From: Fragilariopsis cylindrus CCMP1102
Taxonomy: Eukaryota; Bacillariophyta; Bacillariophyceae; Bacillariales; Bacillariaceae
Length of the DNA: 64,000 nucleotides
Assembly (NCBI GenBank): GCA_900095095.1
Contig: FMBT01000418.1
Location: 1-64,000 of the forward strand
Reading direction: 5' to 3'
Shown here: piece after piece, positions 1-11,890 of the stretch
Position numbering within the stretch: the first letter of the stretch is position 1
Layout of the letters: each line of letters starts with the position of its first letter
Translations under genes and position numbers: made by a program
Notes under the pieces: model-generated
Seen by the model: the letters and a program-made list of their open reading frames with translations, nothing else
Told to the model about the DNA's origin: nothing
The model's database searches: none

Positions 1-1227
1 AGTGGGAAGACTGTTACGTTTTTACTGAAGATATCAATACATTTTGTGGCAGTACCGGTGCTGACTTCAATCGTCAAGACAAGTCAACTAGTTAACAAAT
101 TTTGATAGACTGACTCCGAATATCTTCCTAGATGATTGTCTCTTGTGGTGGCACTGGTAATGATGTAGACGTCATTACATATTACATCAGTTTAAACTGC
201 TAGTAATCACCATTTTACTATATCTTTACTCTTTTCTTAATTTTTTAACCCGCAGTCAACTTGTGGAACATGTTGTTGGCTTCTCTCGCTTCTAGATTTT
301 TTCCCTTGCCTACCCTTGAGCGCACATATTTTGTATATTGCATTATCAGTTAGTTAGTGTATTATACCGTTACTGATCATTATTTACACTATAAGACAAC
401 CCTGTGTACAGTTTTATTATATTTTTTTCCAAGAGTGATGAAAGATACTGTTCTCATAATCTGTAAATGCATCTAGCTACTTAAGTTCACTAGACTGAAG
501 ACTTCCTAACTATGTACTACACATATGTAAATAGTGTTTACCTGAAGTGTGCTCTTAGTTGCTCATTAGCGGTGCGTATATCTACTTCACTAGTTACTTG
601 TGTCTTACTCCTACATCTTGTGCAATAAAATACCTGCTAGCAGTAGGAGTATGAAGTAGTAGTGTCCCATGCAAACATACTATACTACAGGACTCTTCTT
701 GAGCTATTATTCCTATTTCGCTGTATCAATCATACTCCAACGTATCATGACTTCAACTCTTCACTTCACTAAGATCCACTAAATTGCTTATAGAATGCTT
801 ACAGCATCAATAGAATACTTTCTGTGTGTCAATAGACTTACCTAAAGCTCATAATTCTTTACGGATTAGGCTTCAGGCAATAATAAATGAATTTCCAATT
901 GCACATGTACAATGACAAAACCAATACAATATGAAACAAGATAAAAGACAGAGGAGTAAAACAATCCCGGTCAATACATGCATATCAATCAGATGAAAGA
1001 TCTGAGATGATCTCATTGAACCAACTATGTATACACCTTCCTCTAGTTGTACTAGTAGTTCTGGAGCATGGCATTAGCAGTAGGAGAGTATGAAGTAGCA
1101 GTAGGTGGTAATTCCAGGAGGGAATTAATTAAAAACGCGCACCAATTTCTTATATCACATAACCACCTAGTACTGAATCTACGTAGAATCTACGTAGGAA
1201 TTTTGTGCCAACCTCTAATCGTAGCTC
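1..1227. other. AT-rich flank and probable retroelement leader
   Basis: No convincing coding sequence is present. The stretch precedes the first ORF of the retrotransposon and probably contains its 5' untranslated region, but I cannot place the element's 5' boundary. Near-copies of a sequence around GCAGTAGGAGTATGAAGTAG occur at about 640-663 and 1077-1105, which suggests internal repetition in the leader. An 11-bp tandem repeat lies at 1175-1196. A 123-codon open frame at 1068-1439 overlaps ORF1 in another frame and shows no recognisable family. Confidence 0.5.
1175..1196 (+). repeat. 11-bp perfect tandem duplication with TACGTA core
   Basis: Two perfect copies of GAATCTACGTA lie end to end about 30 bases before the ORF1 start codon of the retrotransposon. 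Each copy contains the palindrome TACGTA. Confidence 0.8.
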
Positions 1228-3834
1228 ATGACAATGGGATTCGAAGGAGATGGCGACCCGCCCTTAGGGAGCGTGGAAGATGCAGCGGATGCTACAGAGG
1301 TCGGGATGGACCTAGAAGAAACACCAAATGCAGTAGAAGGAAAATCCGTGGAACATTCAGGAAGATCTTCTCTCCAGACCGAGGCAGCAAAAACAGCAGG
1401 CACAACACCTACTGTTATGCAGAAGATAGACGAGACTGACGACGATGGAAAGTTCGATGATTACAAGTACAGGAAATGGAGGAAGATCAACATAGCAATC
1501 AAAGTAGATCTTATTGGAGAGGAAATCAGCAGCCCAAACAGTATGAACACCCTAGATGACGGAAGTGACGAGCCAATGAAGCACCACCCAATCATGTCAA
1601 AACTGGCAAAATTCGTTGCAGCAGCACAAAAGAAATGTAAGACGGTAAAGATTATGAGCTCAAAGAACAGACTTGTATTAGATACAAAGGTATGTATCGA
1701 TAGTTGGTCTATCAACCGATTTAAAGAACACTTTGCTTACTCGGTTATCAAGAATAGACAAAGAAATGTGCAAGTAACATTACACATTGATTACGGTGAA
1801 ACACAAAGCTTATGGAAATTAAAACAAAAGTTATTTGATACAATTAAAGCAGAAGGATTATGGATTATCAATCATAATGGCCCAATTGATGTCGTTGAAA
1901 CAACACAAACCGGATTCGTAGCAAAACTCCATCCCAACTTACACCGAGTAGGATTTCAGAACAAACTGAATACCAGTATCAAAGAATTCTTAGTAGAAAG
2001 AAAGACAGATCTTATGTTGAGAGCACAGTTAATTCCGGGAATAAAGGATTGGGCAGGAGAGGAACTACCGGAAGTACAGATCATACCGTTAACACTACAA
2101 GGATCATACAACAAAGGAAACAATTCGAAAATTCAAGCCGTCGGTATCTCAGTTCAAAGTAAATACAAATCATTATTTCGATACATTCTGACGACAATTT
2201 GTTATGACATGGGCTATGACTATGTCGATTTCACGATGAAATACGACACACAACTGAAGCCAACATACAACAAACTGGTTAGGACACACGAAGAGTTTAT
2301 GTTTAACCACAAGATTATTAACATCCATCAAATGGAAAGATCCGAAATGCAAACCTGTCTAAAAGATTTACAAACTATCACAACAGTAATGTCAGTCGAT
2401 GAAACAGTTATAACAGAAAAGAACGGAACATGGGTACTTGTTATGCAGAACCCTCTAGTACAGAAGGATCTTGAAAAGATTGACAGCATTATCTCGAACA
2501 ATCCAGTAATGACAAACAGGAAATTTAATCATTTACCTTTCCGAAAACGGCAACCTAGCGAAAGTATGAATACTGATGCCATATCATCTCAGAAGGACAG
2601 ACTCAAAGATTTTACTGCAACACCACTTGGTTCCAATGACACTTGGAGTAGCAAACTGTTTCCACCAAGAAATATCACGACCAGGAAAGGAGGAGCATCT
2701 AACAAAACAACGATTTCAATTGACGACGAGACAGTAACGACCTTAGCAGACACAGTAGCCACATTACAAAGACAAGTGCATCAAATGGAAGAAAAAATGA
2801 GATCTACAGCAACAACAATTACATCAATCAAAGAAAGAGTGACGATTGGAGAATCAAAAGGAAAGAAACAGGCAGCTGCCATAGGAGTATTGGAGAGCAA
2901 CCAAGAGAGGCTTGCGACAACCGTAACAGGACAAATGAAACTGATCAATGACAATATGGAAGAAGCGAAAGCAGAAAAGGCAGAGAGTGACAGAGTACTG
3001 CATTCTATGCTTCAACGACTACTGAATAGCAACAGCAATAGCAATGACGACTACGGGGATAGTAATAATAATTTGATCACGCCACCACCAGTACAGACGA
3101 ATATAACAAATAATAATAATGCCCAACAGGTACAGATATACAGTGGTGCAACGTCCACCCAGAATACACTATCAAACACTGGAAGCATCGCTCCATCGTC
3201 ATCAGGAACAGTGAAACGGAATATTACCTCTATGTCTGATAACAATGAACGAGTAACTAACTCACCGGAAAAAAGTAAACAAAAACAGAATGAAGCTATA
3301 CCAATCGAGATTGATTTCAATAAATTCACCACCGATGGTACAAATGCAACAGAAGATACTGAAATGGAAACCCAAACCCATATCGAAGCAGCACCACCTG
3401 AGATACAACGGATAACTAACGATACAGATATGGACTATGGCGAGGGTAATCAGGACAGCAACAACATAGGATACTTAGGGTCAGAGGCATCCTTAGGAAC
3501 TAGAGATTCGCACGAAACACTAACAGTAGTTGAAGAAGAACAGTCAATCACAAGCCACAATTTCAACAATGGAACAGAAGGAATGGACTACACAACAGGC
3601 TTCCTTACAGTGATGAACGGTTCACCGATTAGACAAGCAGTAAGACAACGAATGATTAACCATCTCTCACCAAATCCATATTCTGCATTAAACGCAGAAA
3701 CCAATAGAAATAATAATGACAATAATAACAATAGTAATATTAATGATATTGACAACAACAATAATAATAACAATATCGAATCCATTCAAACAAATACATC
3801 TGCAAAGACAGATATGCATCCGCACAATGAATAG
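1228..3834 (+). CDS. Retrotransposon ORF1 protein, coiled coil (868 aa)
   Basis: This is the first ORF of the LINE. By position it is the nucleic-acid-binding structural protein that packages element RNA. No CCHC zinc knuckle is visible, so it is not a gag-like knuckle ORF1p. Residues about 130-450 form a globular, charged region with a GLW...GPIDVVETTQTGF stretch. Residues about 500-600 are a long predicted coiled coil (ATLQRQVHQMEEKM, later IGVLESNQERLATTV), a plausible oligomerisation segment. The last 250 residues are Asn/Ser/Thr-rich and disordered. The start is the first ATG of the frame; a second Met lies two codons later. The stop codon overlaps the start of ORF2 in AATGAATAG. Function is inferred from position and the coiled coil. 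Confidence 0.8.
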   Translation: MTMGFEGDGDPPLGSVEDAADATEVGMDLEETPNAVEGKSVEHSGRSSLQTEAAKTAGTTPTVMQKIDETDDDGKFDDYKYRKWRKINIAIKVDLIGEEISSPNSMNTLDDGSDEPMKHHPIMSKLAKFVAAAQKKCKTVKIMSSKNRLVLDTKVCIDSWSINRFKEHFAYSVIKNRQRNVQVTLHIDYGETQSLWKLKQKLFDTIKAEGLWIINHNGPIDVVETTQTGFVAKLHPNLHRVGFQNKLNTSIKEFLVERKTDLMLRAQLIPGIKDWAGEELPEVQIIPLTLQGSYNKGNNSKIQAVGISVQSKYKSLFRYILTTICYDMGYDYVDFTMKYDTQLKPTYNKLVRTHEEFMFNHKIINIHQMERSEMQTCLKDLQTITTVMSVDETVITEKNGTWVLVMQNPLVQKDLEKIDSIISNNPVMTNRKFNHLPFRKRQPSESMNTDAISSQKDRLKDFTATPLGSNDTWSSKLFPPRNITTRKGGASNKTTISIDDETVTTLADTVATLQRQVHQMEEKMRSTATTITSIKERVTIGESKGKKQAAAIGVLESNQERLATTVTGQMKLINDNMEEAKAEKAESDRVLHSMLQRLLNSNSNSNDDYGDSNNNLITPPPVQTNITNNNNAQQVQIYSGATSTQNTLSNTGSIAPSSSGTVKRNITSMSDNNERVTNSPEKSKQKQNEAIPIEIDFNKFTTDGTNATEDTEMETQTHIEAAPPEIQRITNDTDMDYGEGNQDSNNIGYLGSEASLGTRDSHETLTVVEEEQSITSHNFNNGTEGMDYTTGFLTVMNGSPIRQAVRQRMINHLSPNPYSALNAETNRNNNDNNNNSNINDIDNNNNNNNIESIQTNTSAKTDMHPHNE

Positions 3835-4587
3835 AGGTGATGATGATAATGAGAACAATGAGGAGAAGAAATTATTAGCATCAAGAAAACAATTTAAAGA
3901 ACAACAAAATAATGAAACAAATATACCAGAGTTAATTAGTAGATATGATGCTGCTGAATCATCAGATGATGATAGTGAAGAAGACACTCCACGACGACGA
4001 GAGCAGCTACCGATTGAAACAAGACTGGAAAAACTAAAAGAAGCAATAGAAAGAATAAGTAGTGTACAGAGAGAAAACAGAATGCCGGGACTGCAGGAAA
4101 GGAATAGAGAAGACAGTGATAGTGAGAGTGATAACGAAGAGGATGATGAGAACAACGACATACCAAGACTACAAGAAAGAGACAGAGAGGACAGCGATAG
4201 TGAAGACGACAAAGAAGATGAAAATAGTGGAATAAACACTAAATCAGTGCGAAATAATGAAGACCCAAGCCAATTAAGGACTAAATTATCGCGAATTGCA
4301 GAAATAAAAACTAATTCAGTGCGAAACAGTGTACAAAATAGTGAATTAAGGACTAAATTATCGCGAATTGAAAAATCTAGGACTATAATCAACGATGAGG
4401 TTGAAACCACAGCATCAATGGAAACAACAACCACGAGAGCTATCGGAAATGGAAACAACAGTGAAGAAGATCTATTCTTTGAGTCAAGTGAAGACGAAGG
4501 TGAAGAAGAAGATAGTGTACAGAATAATAATAATTATAACAAAGAATATGAAGCAGCAACAACAGAAACAGAAACAGAAACAGCACC

Positions 4588-4619
<32 letters not shown>

Positions 4620-7600
4620 CGAATAAAATGAAGATCACACAAGCAAACCTACCTTTTGGGCATATCTGCGATGATATAGCAATAGGCAATAATACACCAT
4701 ACGTACGAGTATACTGCCAAAATGTATGTGGAATATATGATAGAGAAGGTATAGGATTAGACTCGGCATTCAATGAAATGAAAAAGGCAGGAGCCGATAT
4801 ATTTACATTCAATGAGACTCATGGTGATGAATCAAATGCATTGGCACGACGGGCTACAAAAATGTCAAAACAAAGAATGTGGAGAGATAACAATGAAGAT
4901 TGCAAAATATTACACTCATCGTCAACAGCACCAGTACTAAACTTCACCAAGCCCGGAGGAAATATGGTAGGAATAACTGGATCATTAGTGGGCAGAATAA
5001 GAGAAACAATTACAGATCCGTATGGCAGATGGTGTGGCTACACACTGATAGGAAAAGATAACAAAGAGATCATGGTGCTAACAGCTTACAACGTATCACA
5101 ACACAAAAATGCAAAGGTAGGAGATGATACACTGTACAATCAACAAACAGCATTATATAAATTGAAAGGCATTAGAGATCCAGACCCAAAGAAATTATTT
5201 ATCGAAGACTTAACAGCACTAGTAAAGAAGGCAAGGAAGGAAGACAAAGATATCATTTTAACAGGCGACTTTAATGAATTAGTAGGAGACGATCCGACCG
5301 GTATGGTGAGAGTTATCTCAGCAGGAGGACTTACAGATGCCCACAGTTATCAACATGGTATAGTAGACATACCTACATATACACGAGGAACAAAAAGATT
5401 AGATTACGTATTTGTAACGCCAAGAATGGTGGACCATATACTAAGGAGTGGGTATGAACCATTCCATGCTAGAATAGCATCAGACCACAGAGGATACTTT
5501 GTCGACTTTGCGCTAGCAGGCTTCCTAGACCGACAGCTACCATCTATTTTCTCAGCATCATCACGAGCAATCAGAGGAACCCATCCAAAGAACATTACAA
5601 AATATATGGAACACTTACATAAAGTTTTTAAGATGAGAGATATATATAGGAGAGTAAAATTACAAAAGAATTGGTACGACAAGAAGAAATTAGAAGCATT
5701 AGACAGAGAAATAACAGCAGTGATGCTAGAAGCAGAAGAACAGTGCAGAATACATCACCGCGAACCATGGTCGGAGGAAGTGAATGAAGTGATGACGACA
5801 GCAAACATACTTCGTATTCACTTGTCTAGTCTTAGAAATAATCTTGATTGCAGTACCCAAATACAGCAAAAGCAGCTCTTGCTAAAGAACCAAATAGAAC
5901 TCCCTGAAGATATCGAAGATGCATCCAAAGCGCTGAGTATGGCACAAAAGAAAAGACGAAAACTAATACGAGATAACAGAACAAAGACAACTAATATCGG
6001 TGAGGAACAGGAAGCAGCATATGTAGCAATGAATCCGGAAATGGATGCAAAAAGAGCAGCACAAATATTTCAGAGAGCAAGAGATACCAAACAGATGATG
6101 TCGGAACTACCGTCAAAGATGAACTGCCCTGGAGGACTATCAGCTGTACGGGTACCACTACCAAAAGAAGGAATTGAACTTGAGTACTTAGCAATAACGG
6201 ATGGACCAACTATTGAACGAGTAATACTGGAGAAGAATATTAGACACTTCAGGCAGGCAGAATTCACACCACTGGCATCACCAGAGGTAATAAGAAAGAT
6301 AGGATTTGGAGCAGATACGGAGACAGCAGAACGCCTCCTTGATGGAACTGGGGATCCAACTGATATAACGGATGATGAATGGGCAAGATTTCTACTAACG
6401 TCAATGAAAAGGCATTCAAATGAACTAAAAATAGAAATAACAGCTGAGAAAATGATGGAGAAGTATCGAAGATGGAAAGAAAGAACAAGCACATCACCAT
6501 CAGGTAGGCACTTAGGCCACTACCATGCGCTGTTTCGACCACTGAAGGCAAAGAACAAGAAAGATCGTGACCGATTGGATGATATTAGACAAGACATAAT
6601 TGATTTACATGCAACAATGCTGCAGACAGCGTATGATAATGAGCATGTATACAAGAGATGGGAATATATCCTCACCTGCATGCTGGCGAAGGAAACTGGA
6701 ATACCACGAATACACAGACTACGAGTGATACACTTATATGAATGTGACTTGAATCTACTATTCTCATTAGTCTTCAGAGAACTGGACCAACACTGTGAAG
6801 ATAACTTCCTACTCAACAAGGGAGTGTATGGATGCCGACCGAATAGACGAGCAATGGATCCAGTCTTTGTAGATGTAACTCAAAATGAAATGGCAATGGT
6901 AACACGGAAGGCACTGGTGAAATTCAACAACGACGCAACAGCATGCTTTGACAGAATATTAGTACATTTACTCAGTCTGTGCTTACAATCATTTGGATGC
7001 CCCAAGAAACTAACAAAAATATTAGGAGAACTGCTACGAGTAGCAAAATATGCAATAAAAACCGGAATAGGAATATCAAAAGAAACATACCAACACTCAG
7101 ATGAATCACCTGCATTTGGATCTGGACAAGGTAGTGCAGCATCAGCACAAGGATGGACCAAACTAGTTTCAATGCTATTTGATATTCATCACAAGTATGG
7201 ACACGGATGTAAATATGAAGACCCGTGGAGACTTTATAGCGAAATAATTGGTATACTAGGATTTGTGGATGATAATAATATTACAAATAATGGTGAAGAC
7301 TGGGAAACAGTACATGATATCATTATACGAACACAACATGATGCACAACTATGGAATGATTTATTGCGAGCAACGGGAGGAGCTCTAAATCTTGACAAGT
7401 GCTTTGCACAAGTATTAGCATTTCAATTTGGTCTGAATGGCGCACCAGTTATAGCACCAGCAGATCCAACCAATATAATAATAATAAAAGATAGACAAAA
7501 CAACAAAGACGTAATCATCAAACCAATATCACCATATACGACGTATCGGTTCCTAGGTACAGAACAAGGAACAAGCAAGAACCAGAAGTCACAACAAGGA

Positions 7601-10600
7601 AAATTAGTGAAAACATCATCAACACACAACAGAAAGTTAGCTTGCTCAGCAATGTCCCCAAGATGCGCTTGGGTACACTATACAGCAGTATTTCTTAGCA
7701 GCGTAGGATATCCGCTTAGCATGTGTCATCTCAGTCAACATCAATTGCATGATCTACAGAAGAAATATATCCCAACACTACTAAATAAAATCAGTATAGC
7801 CAGAACACATGCACATGCATTAGTCTTTGGACCAAGATCGTACGGAGGAGTAGGTTGTAAAGATCTCAGAATCGAACAAGGATTAGATGCAGTACAAAAC
7901 CTAATCAGACAATTACGAACTCCAGGCTATGGAAAACAATTAGCTACAATCTTCCTGAGAACTTTCCAGCATGCATCAGGATTATCGAAACCACTCTTAG
8001 AGTACCCAGGAATACGAGCACCACACCTTGAAGGACACTATTATGTACACATACGACGATTCCTCGCAAAGCACAGAGCTAGTCTAGAAATAGAATGCAT
8101 ACCAATATCAATCGACGAAAGAATAGGAGATACATACATCATGGATGTAGTATGTGCACCGGAATCGGCACAGACACTGGATAGAACACAACTGAAACAC
8201 TACACTGATGCAGAAATCAACCAAATTCACTACTGCAAGAGCTACCTACAGGTAAAAAGAATATCAGATTTATGCACGGCGGATGGAGCTTTCATCATAC
8301 CATCCATAGCAAAAGGTGAAAGAAGCATAAGACAATGTACATCCAAACTGAATGAAATAATACAAGAAAGACCTGGAGATCAATCGTGGACAGTGTGGAG
8401 AAAATTCCTGAAGACAATATGCAAACCCAGTTCGAACCAAGGTTCAAACCTGGAATCAACTGAATCTAGCTTATTAGCGCCAAGAATTGAACCACGACCA
8501 ACTGAACCAGGATCCGAACCCGGACCCAGCCCACGACTCAACCTATCCACCGAGCCAAGAACCGAACCAACCCCAATGGAAAATAGGGATGCCCTCATAG
8601 AAAATGAGGGACTGCAGCAGAGAAAAGAAGTGATAGACAAGGTTAGCATTGGAACGTTCCTACTCAAATACTGGGTCGGAGTACCTTTCAGGGGCATTGT
8701 AATGAACAATACAGGCAAATACTACAAGATACTATATGAGGACGGCGATGAAGAGGAACTTAATCATACAGAAGTAGTAAAGTATGAGAAGAAGTACAGA
8801 GAAGAGGGAAGAATGACAGGTGAGATAGGACAACGGATGAGACTGACGAAGCCACTAGGTGACTGGCTAGTACAAGCCAACGATTCAGAACGGCTGTGGC
8901 CATTCTATTATTCAGAAGAAACCGACACTCTCTACAGGAGCTTTAGAAAGGAATGGCACACCAATGGAGAATACTACTATGACTGCCACATGATAGCAGA
9001 CAATGATACATACAACTATGTATCAGAAGGCAATGTGGAACGACTACCGAATGATGCATCACCAACAGATGTAATGGACACTGAAGATGGATGGAGAATA
9101 TCAGAACACCACCCAATAAGAAAACAAGACGAAGAACACGAGGAGAGCAAAACAATAATGCAATATCTACAATCACAAGAAGAACATGTATCACAGTACT
9201 ATGCAGAAATAAATTTCTTCACCACACCGTATGAAGTTTATGAACTAATAAAATCACCAAGGAAATACAACATAGCGACCGATGGGGGGGCAATACCACT
9301 CAAAGGATCGCTTGGATTTGTTGTGGCAGATGAAGATGGAACCATACTATTATCTTGCTATGGACAACCATCAGGAAATGATCCACTTTCATTCAGATCT
9401 GAAATATGTGCACTACTAGCAGCAGCAAAGCTTTTACAATTGATAACAGAATACTACGACAATCAAATACAATGTGAAGAACCGGCAAGAGGCAAAATAC
9501 AGGTATACACAGACAGCTTAAGTATGATAAAGAAATTAGAAGCATATGATGAATATCCAACAGCTCACCTGAAGACAGTACTCAACTCAGAGTGGGATGT
9601 ACTTTCAGCATTAAGCAGGACTTTGAAGAAATTCAGAACGTATCCAAAACTAAGCTGGGTAAAGAGTCACCAAGATGATATGGTTTTTGATGAGAAAACA
9701 ATGCCACTGGATGCCTATCTGAACTCAGAAGCAGATGAATTGGCAACGATAGGACTGAAGCGACTACAAGAAAAACCTATTGTACCACTGGATCCACACA
9801 CATGTGTACAGTTCCACATCGAAGGAAGAACAATAACAAGAAACTTCAAAAACACTGTAAGTGAAATAATACAACTGAAACCACTCCGAAAATTCTACTG
9901 CAAACGATTCAAGTGGAGTGATAACATATTTGATCTGATTGATTGGGACATCTTTCGACCAGTATATAAGAAACATTTAGCTACCAAAGGAATACAGTGG
10001 ATACACAAATTTTGCATCAAGAAGCTGCCAACAGGAGAACGAGTCCACCAACGAGACCATTTCCATGACAAAAGATGTGCATCATGTCTGAAGGATGAAG
10101 ATGATGATCATATACTCCGATGTACTAAAAGAAGAAGTGTAAGAAAGAAAGTTGTCAATCGAATAAATGTACTGCACAAAACAGTGGACGAGAACTTGTG
10201 TGACATACTACAGGAAGGACTAATGGCTTACTTCAACGGAGACAGCATGTCCAACACCATGTTTAGAATAAGAGGAGGGAAAGGCATGGAAAGATACAAA
10301 AATTTAATAGATGAACAAACAGTAATAGGATGGGATAACCTGCTAAGAGGAAAATTTTCAAAGGAATGGAGAATACAACAGAAAGCTTACAAGACAAGAC
10401 TACGACTGGTAGATCCAATAGAGTATGATAAAATGAAAAGAGCGCAGAAGCGAAAACAGGAACAACAGAATTATACAAACAACAACAACAACAACAACAC
10501 AACCAAATGCAAAAACAAAACAGAAGAATTTCATGGTTTCTTTCAGTCAATAGTACCTATAATATCAGAAATGTGGACCGATAGGTGCATCGATAGGAAC

Positions 10601-11152
10601 ACACCAGTATTGGGAGGACGAATAGTGGCAGAATATGATTCACTAACAAAGAAAATTACACACCTGTATACACTGAGAGAAATGGTATTGCCGGAAGATG
10701 AAATTATGATATACGATGAAAGCCTAAAATCAAAACTTGCAGACACAAACCAAACATTGAAAAAGTGGATCAACAGATGGAGACCAGTAATCGATTATAG
10801 CATGAAACGAGTGAAGGAATTAGCACAAGAAAATAGCAAACCGATATGGCAACACTTCACTGCAAACAAACCAGCAAAGACAAAGGTATCACGGAAACTA
10901 TCGCATCAATCGAAATCGAAAACAAAGAAATATTCCAACAATCCGCTGACAAATGTGTACACAAGGTTAAAGAAGAAAAGATCATCAAGCAGAGTAATAC
11001 CAGTAATACAGAAAATCAAACATACTGCCAATCACTTGATAACAAAAATGTACAATAAGATGGGAAAGAAGCGATCAACCAGCAGAGAACAAACAGTAAC
11101 GGAAGTAGAAACGCAAATGATTGATGACAGATATGGAGATGATCCTGGATAA
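3827..11152 (+). CDS. Retrotransposon ORF2: APE endonuclease, RT, RNase H (2441 aa)
   Basis: This polyprotein nicks target DNA and reverse-transcribes element RNA. The frame is open from 3716, but the ATG at 3827 sits inside ATGAATAG, which also holds the ORF1 stop, so I take it as the start. Order by residue: acidic low-complexity leader 1-290; exonuclease-endonuclease-phosphatase domain about 292-560 (YCQNVCGI, FNETHGD, ILTGDFNEL, SDHRGYF); reverse transcriptase about 830-1200 (NNDATACFDR, FGSGQGSAA, GFVDDNN in place of the usual YADD); a Tudor-like patch about 1612-1660 (ILYEDGDEEEL); RNase H about 1815-1975 with the D-E-D-D set (ATDGG, SEICALLAA, VYTDSL, SEADELA); a CxxC...HxxxC finger near 2084; and a basic C-terminal extension. 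It is unusually long for a LINE ORF2. No frameshift or stop is seen. Confidence 0.9.
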
Positions 11153-11890
11153 TAACTAGTAATGTAGAATAAATTTGGCGGGTAGATCGTTGACTTTCTG
11201 TCTTTCTAAGACCTTAAGGAGCGAAGCTGCAGCTATTAAATAATAAATTATATATGAATTTGGATCTGTCTTTGCCATTGTCTTTGTCTTTGTGTGTGTT
11301 TGTGTGTGTGTGTGTGTGTGTATCAAGCCAGGTGGAATTGTAATTATATGAAGGGGTGGTGGTTCCCTTCTTCTAGCCTGCTGCATAGCCATAGAACATG
11401 TCAACTAACATACATGGAATTTAAATGATGAGGTGGTTCAGCTTATTACTCTACTTATTTAGCAATATTTGGTATGTTGGAGTAAAACATGTTCTTCTTT
11501 CACAAAAAAGTCATCTTCAGTAATTTGTACCATGGAATGGAGACTTACCATAATAGTCCTATCAAATGCAAAAGGGCGTCAAATTTTGAACACATTCTTA
11601 GAAAGAAAAGGATTCAAATGAAAAGTAGAAATGTGTTTCTTTTGAAATTTAATTTAAATACTACTACATTGTATACACTGGAACTATAATCCTTCGTTTA
11701 ATTTCTTCAAAGATCGACTTGGCTCGAAGTTCAGATATTAGGGTAGATCACTCGATTCGAATTCTTTCGTGAGTACTGATAGGTCATGGATTGCAGATGT
11801 TGTTTAAAATGATAGAAGATGGGCGCATTTCGTTCGACTATTGCCAAAAAATCCTTCGATGTTTTCTTGTACTCACATCACACAGCCTTC
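11153..11890. other. Retroelement 3' flank and PGK 3' side
   Basis: No supported gene lies here. The first part probably holds the retrotransposon 3' untranslated region, with the boundary unknown. A GT microsatellite follows at 11291-11322. The remainder is AT-rich sequence downstream of the PGK gene on the minus strand. The short open frame at 11489-11689 has no recognisable features. Confidence 0.5.
11291..11322. repeat. GT microsatellite
   Basis: A run of about 15 GT units, interrupted once by TT, lies between the retrotransposon and the PGK gene. Confidence 0.9.

Larger units (their letters stand above)
1228..11152 (+). mobile_element. Non-LTR (LINE-type) retrotransposon, APE/RT/RNase H class
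   Basis: Two long uninterrupted ORFs, a coiled-coil ORF1 protein and an ORF2 polyprotein with APE-like endonuclease, reverse transcriptase and RNase H, identify a non-LTR retrotransposon. No LTRs are seen, and the coordinates given are only the coding part. The 5' end lies somewhere in 1-1227. The 3' end lies after 11152, with no poly(A) tail or target-site duplication that I could recognise. Ten kilobases without a frame break argue for a young, possibly active copy. RNase H downstream of RT fits the I-like groups of LINEs, but I cannot assign a clade from sequence reading alone. Confidence 0.9.

Noticed and set aside
3688-4458. 256-codon minus-strand frame rich in Ser/Leu
   Set aside because: It is antisense to the acidic repeat leader of retrotransposon ORF2.
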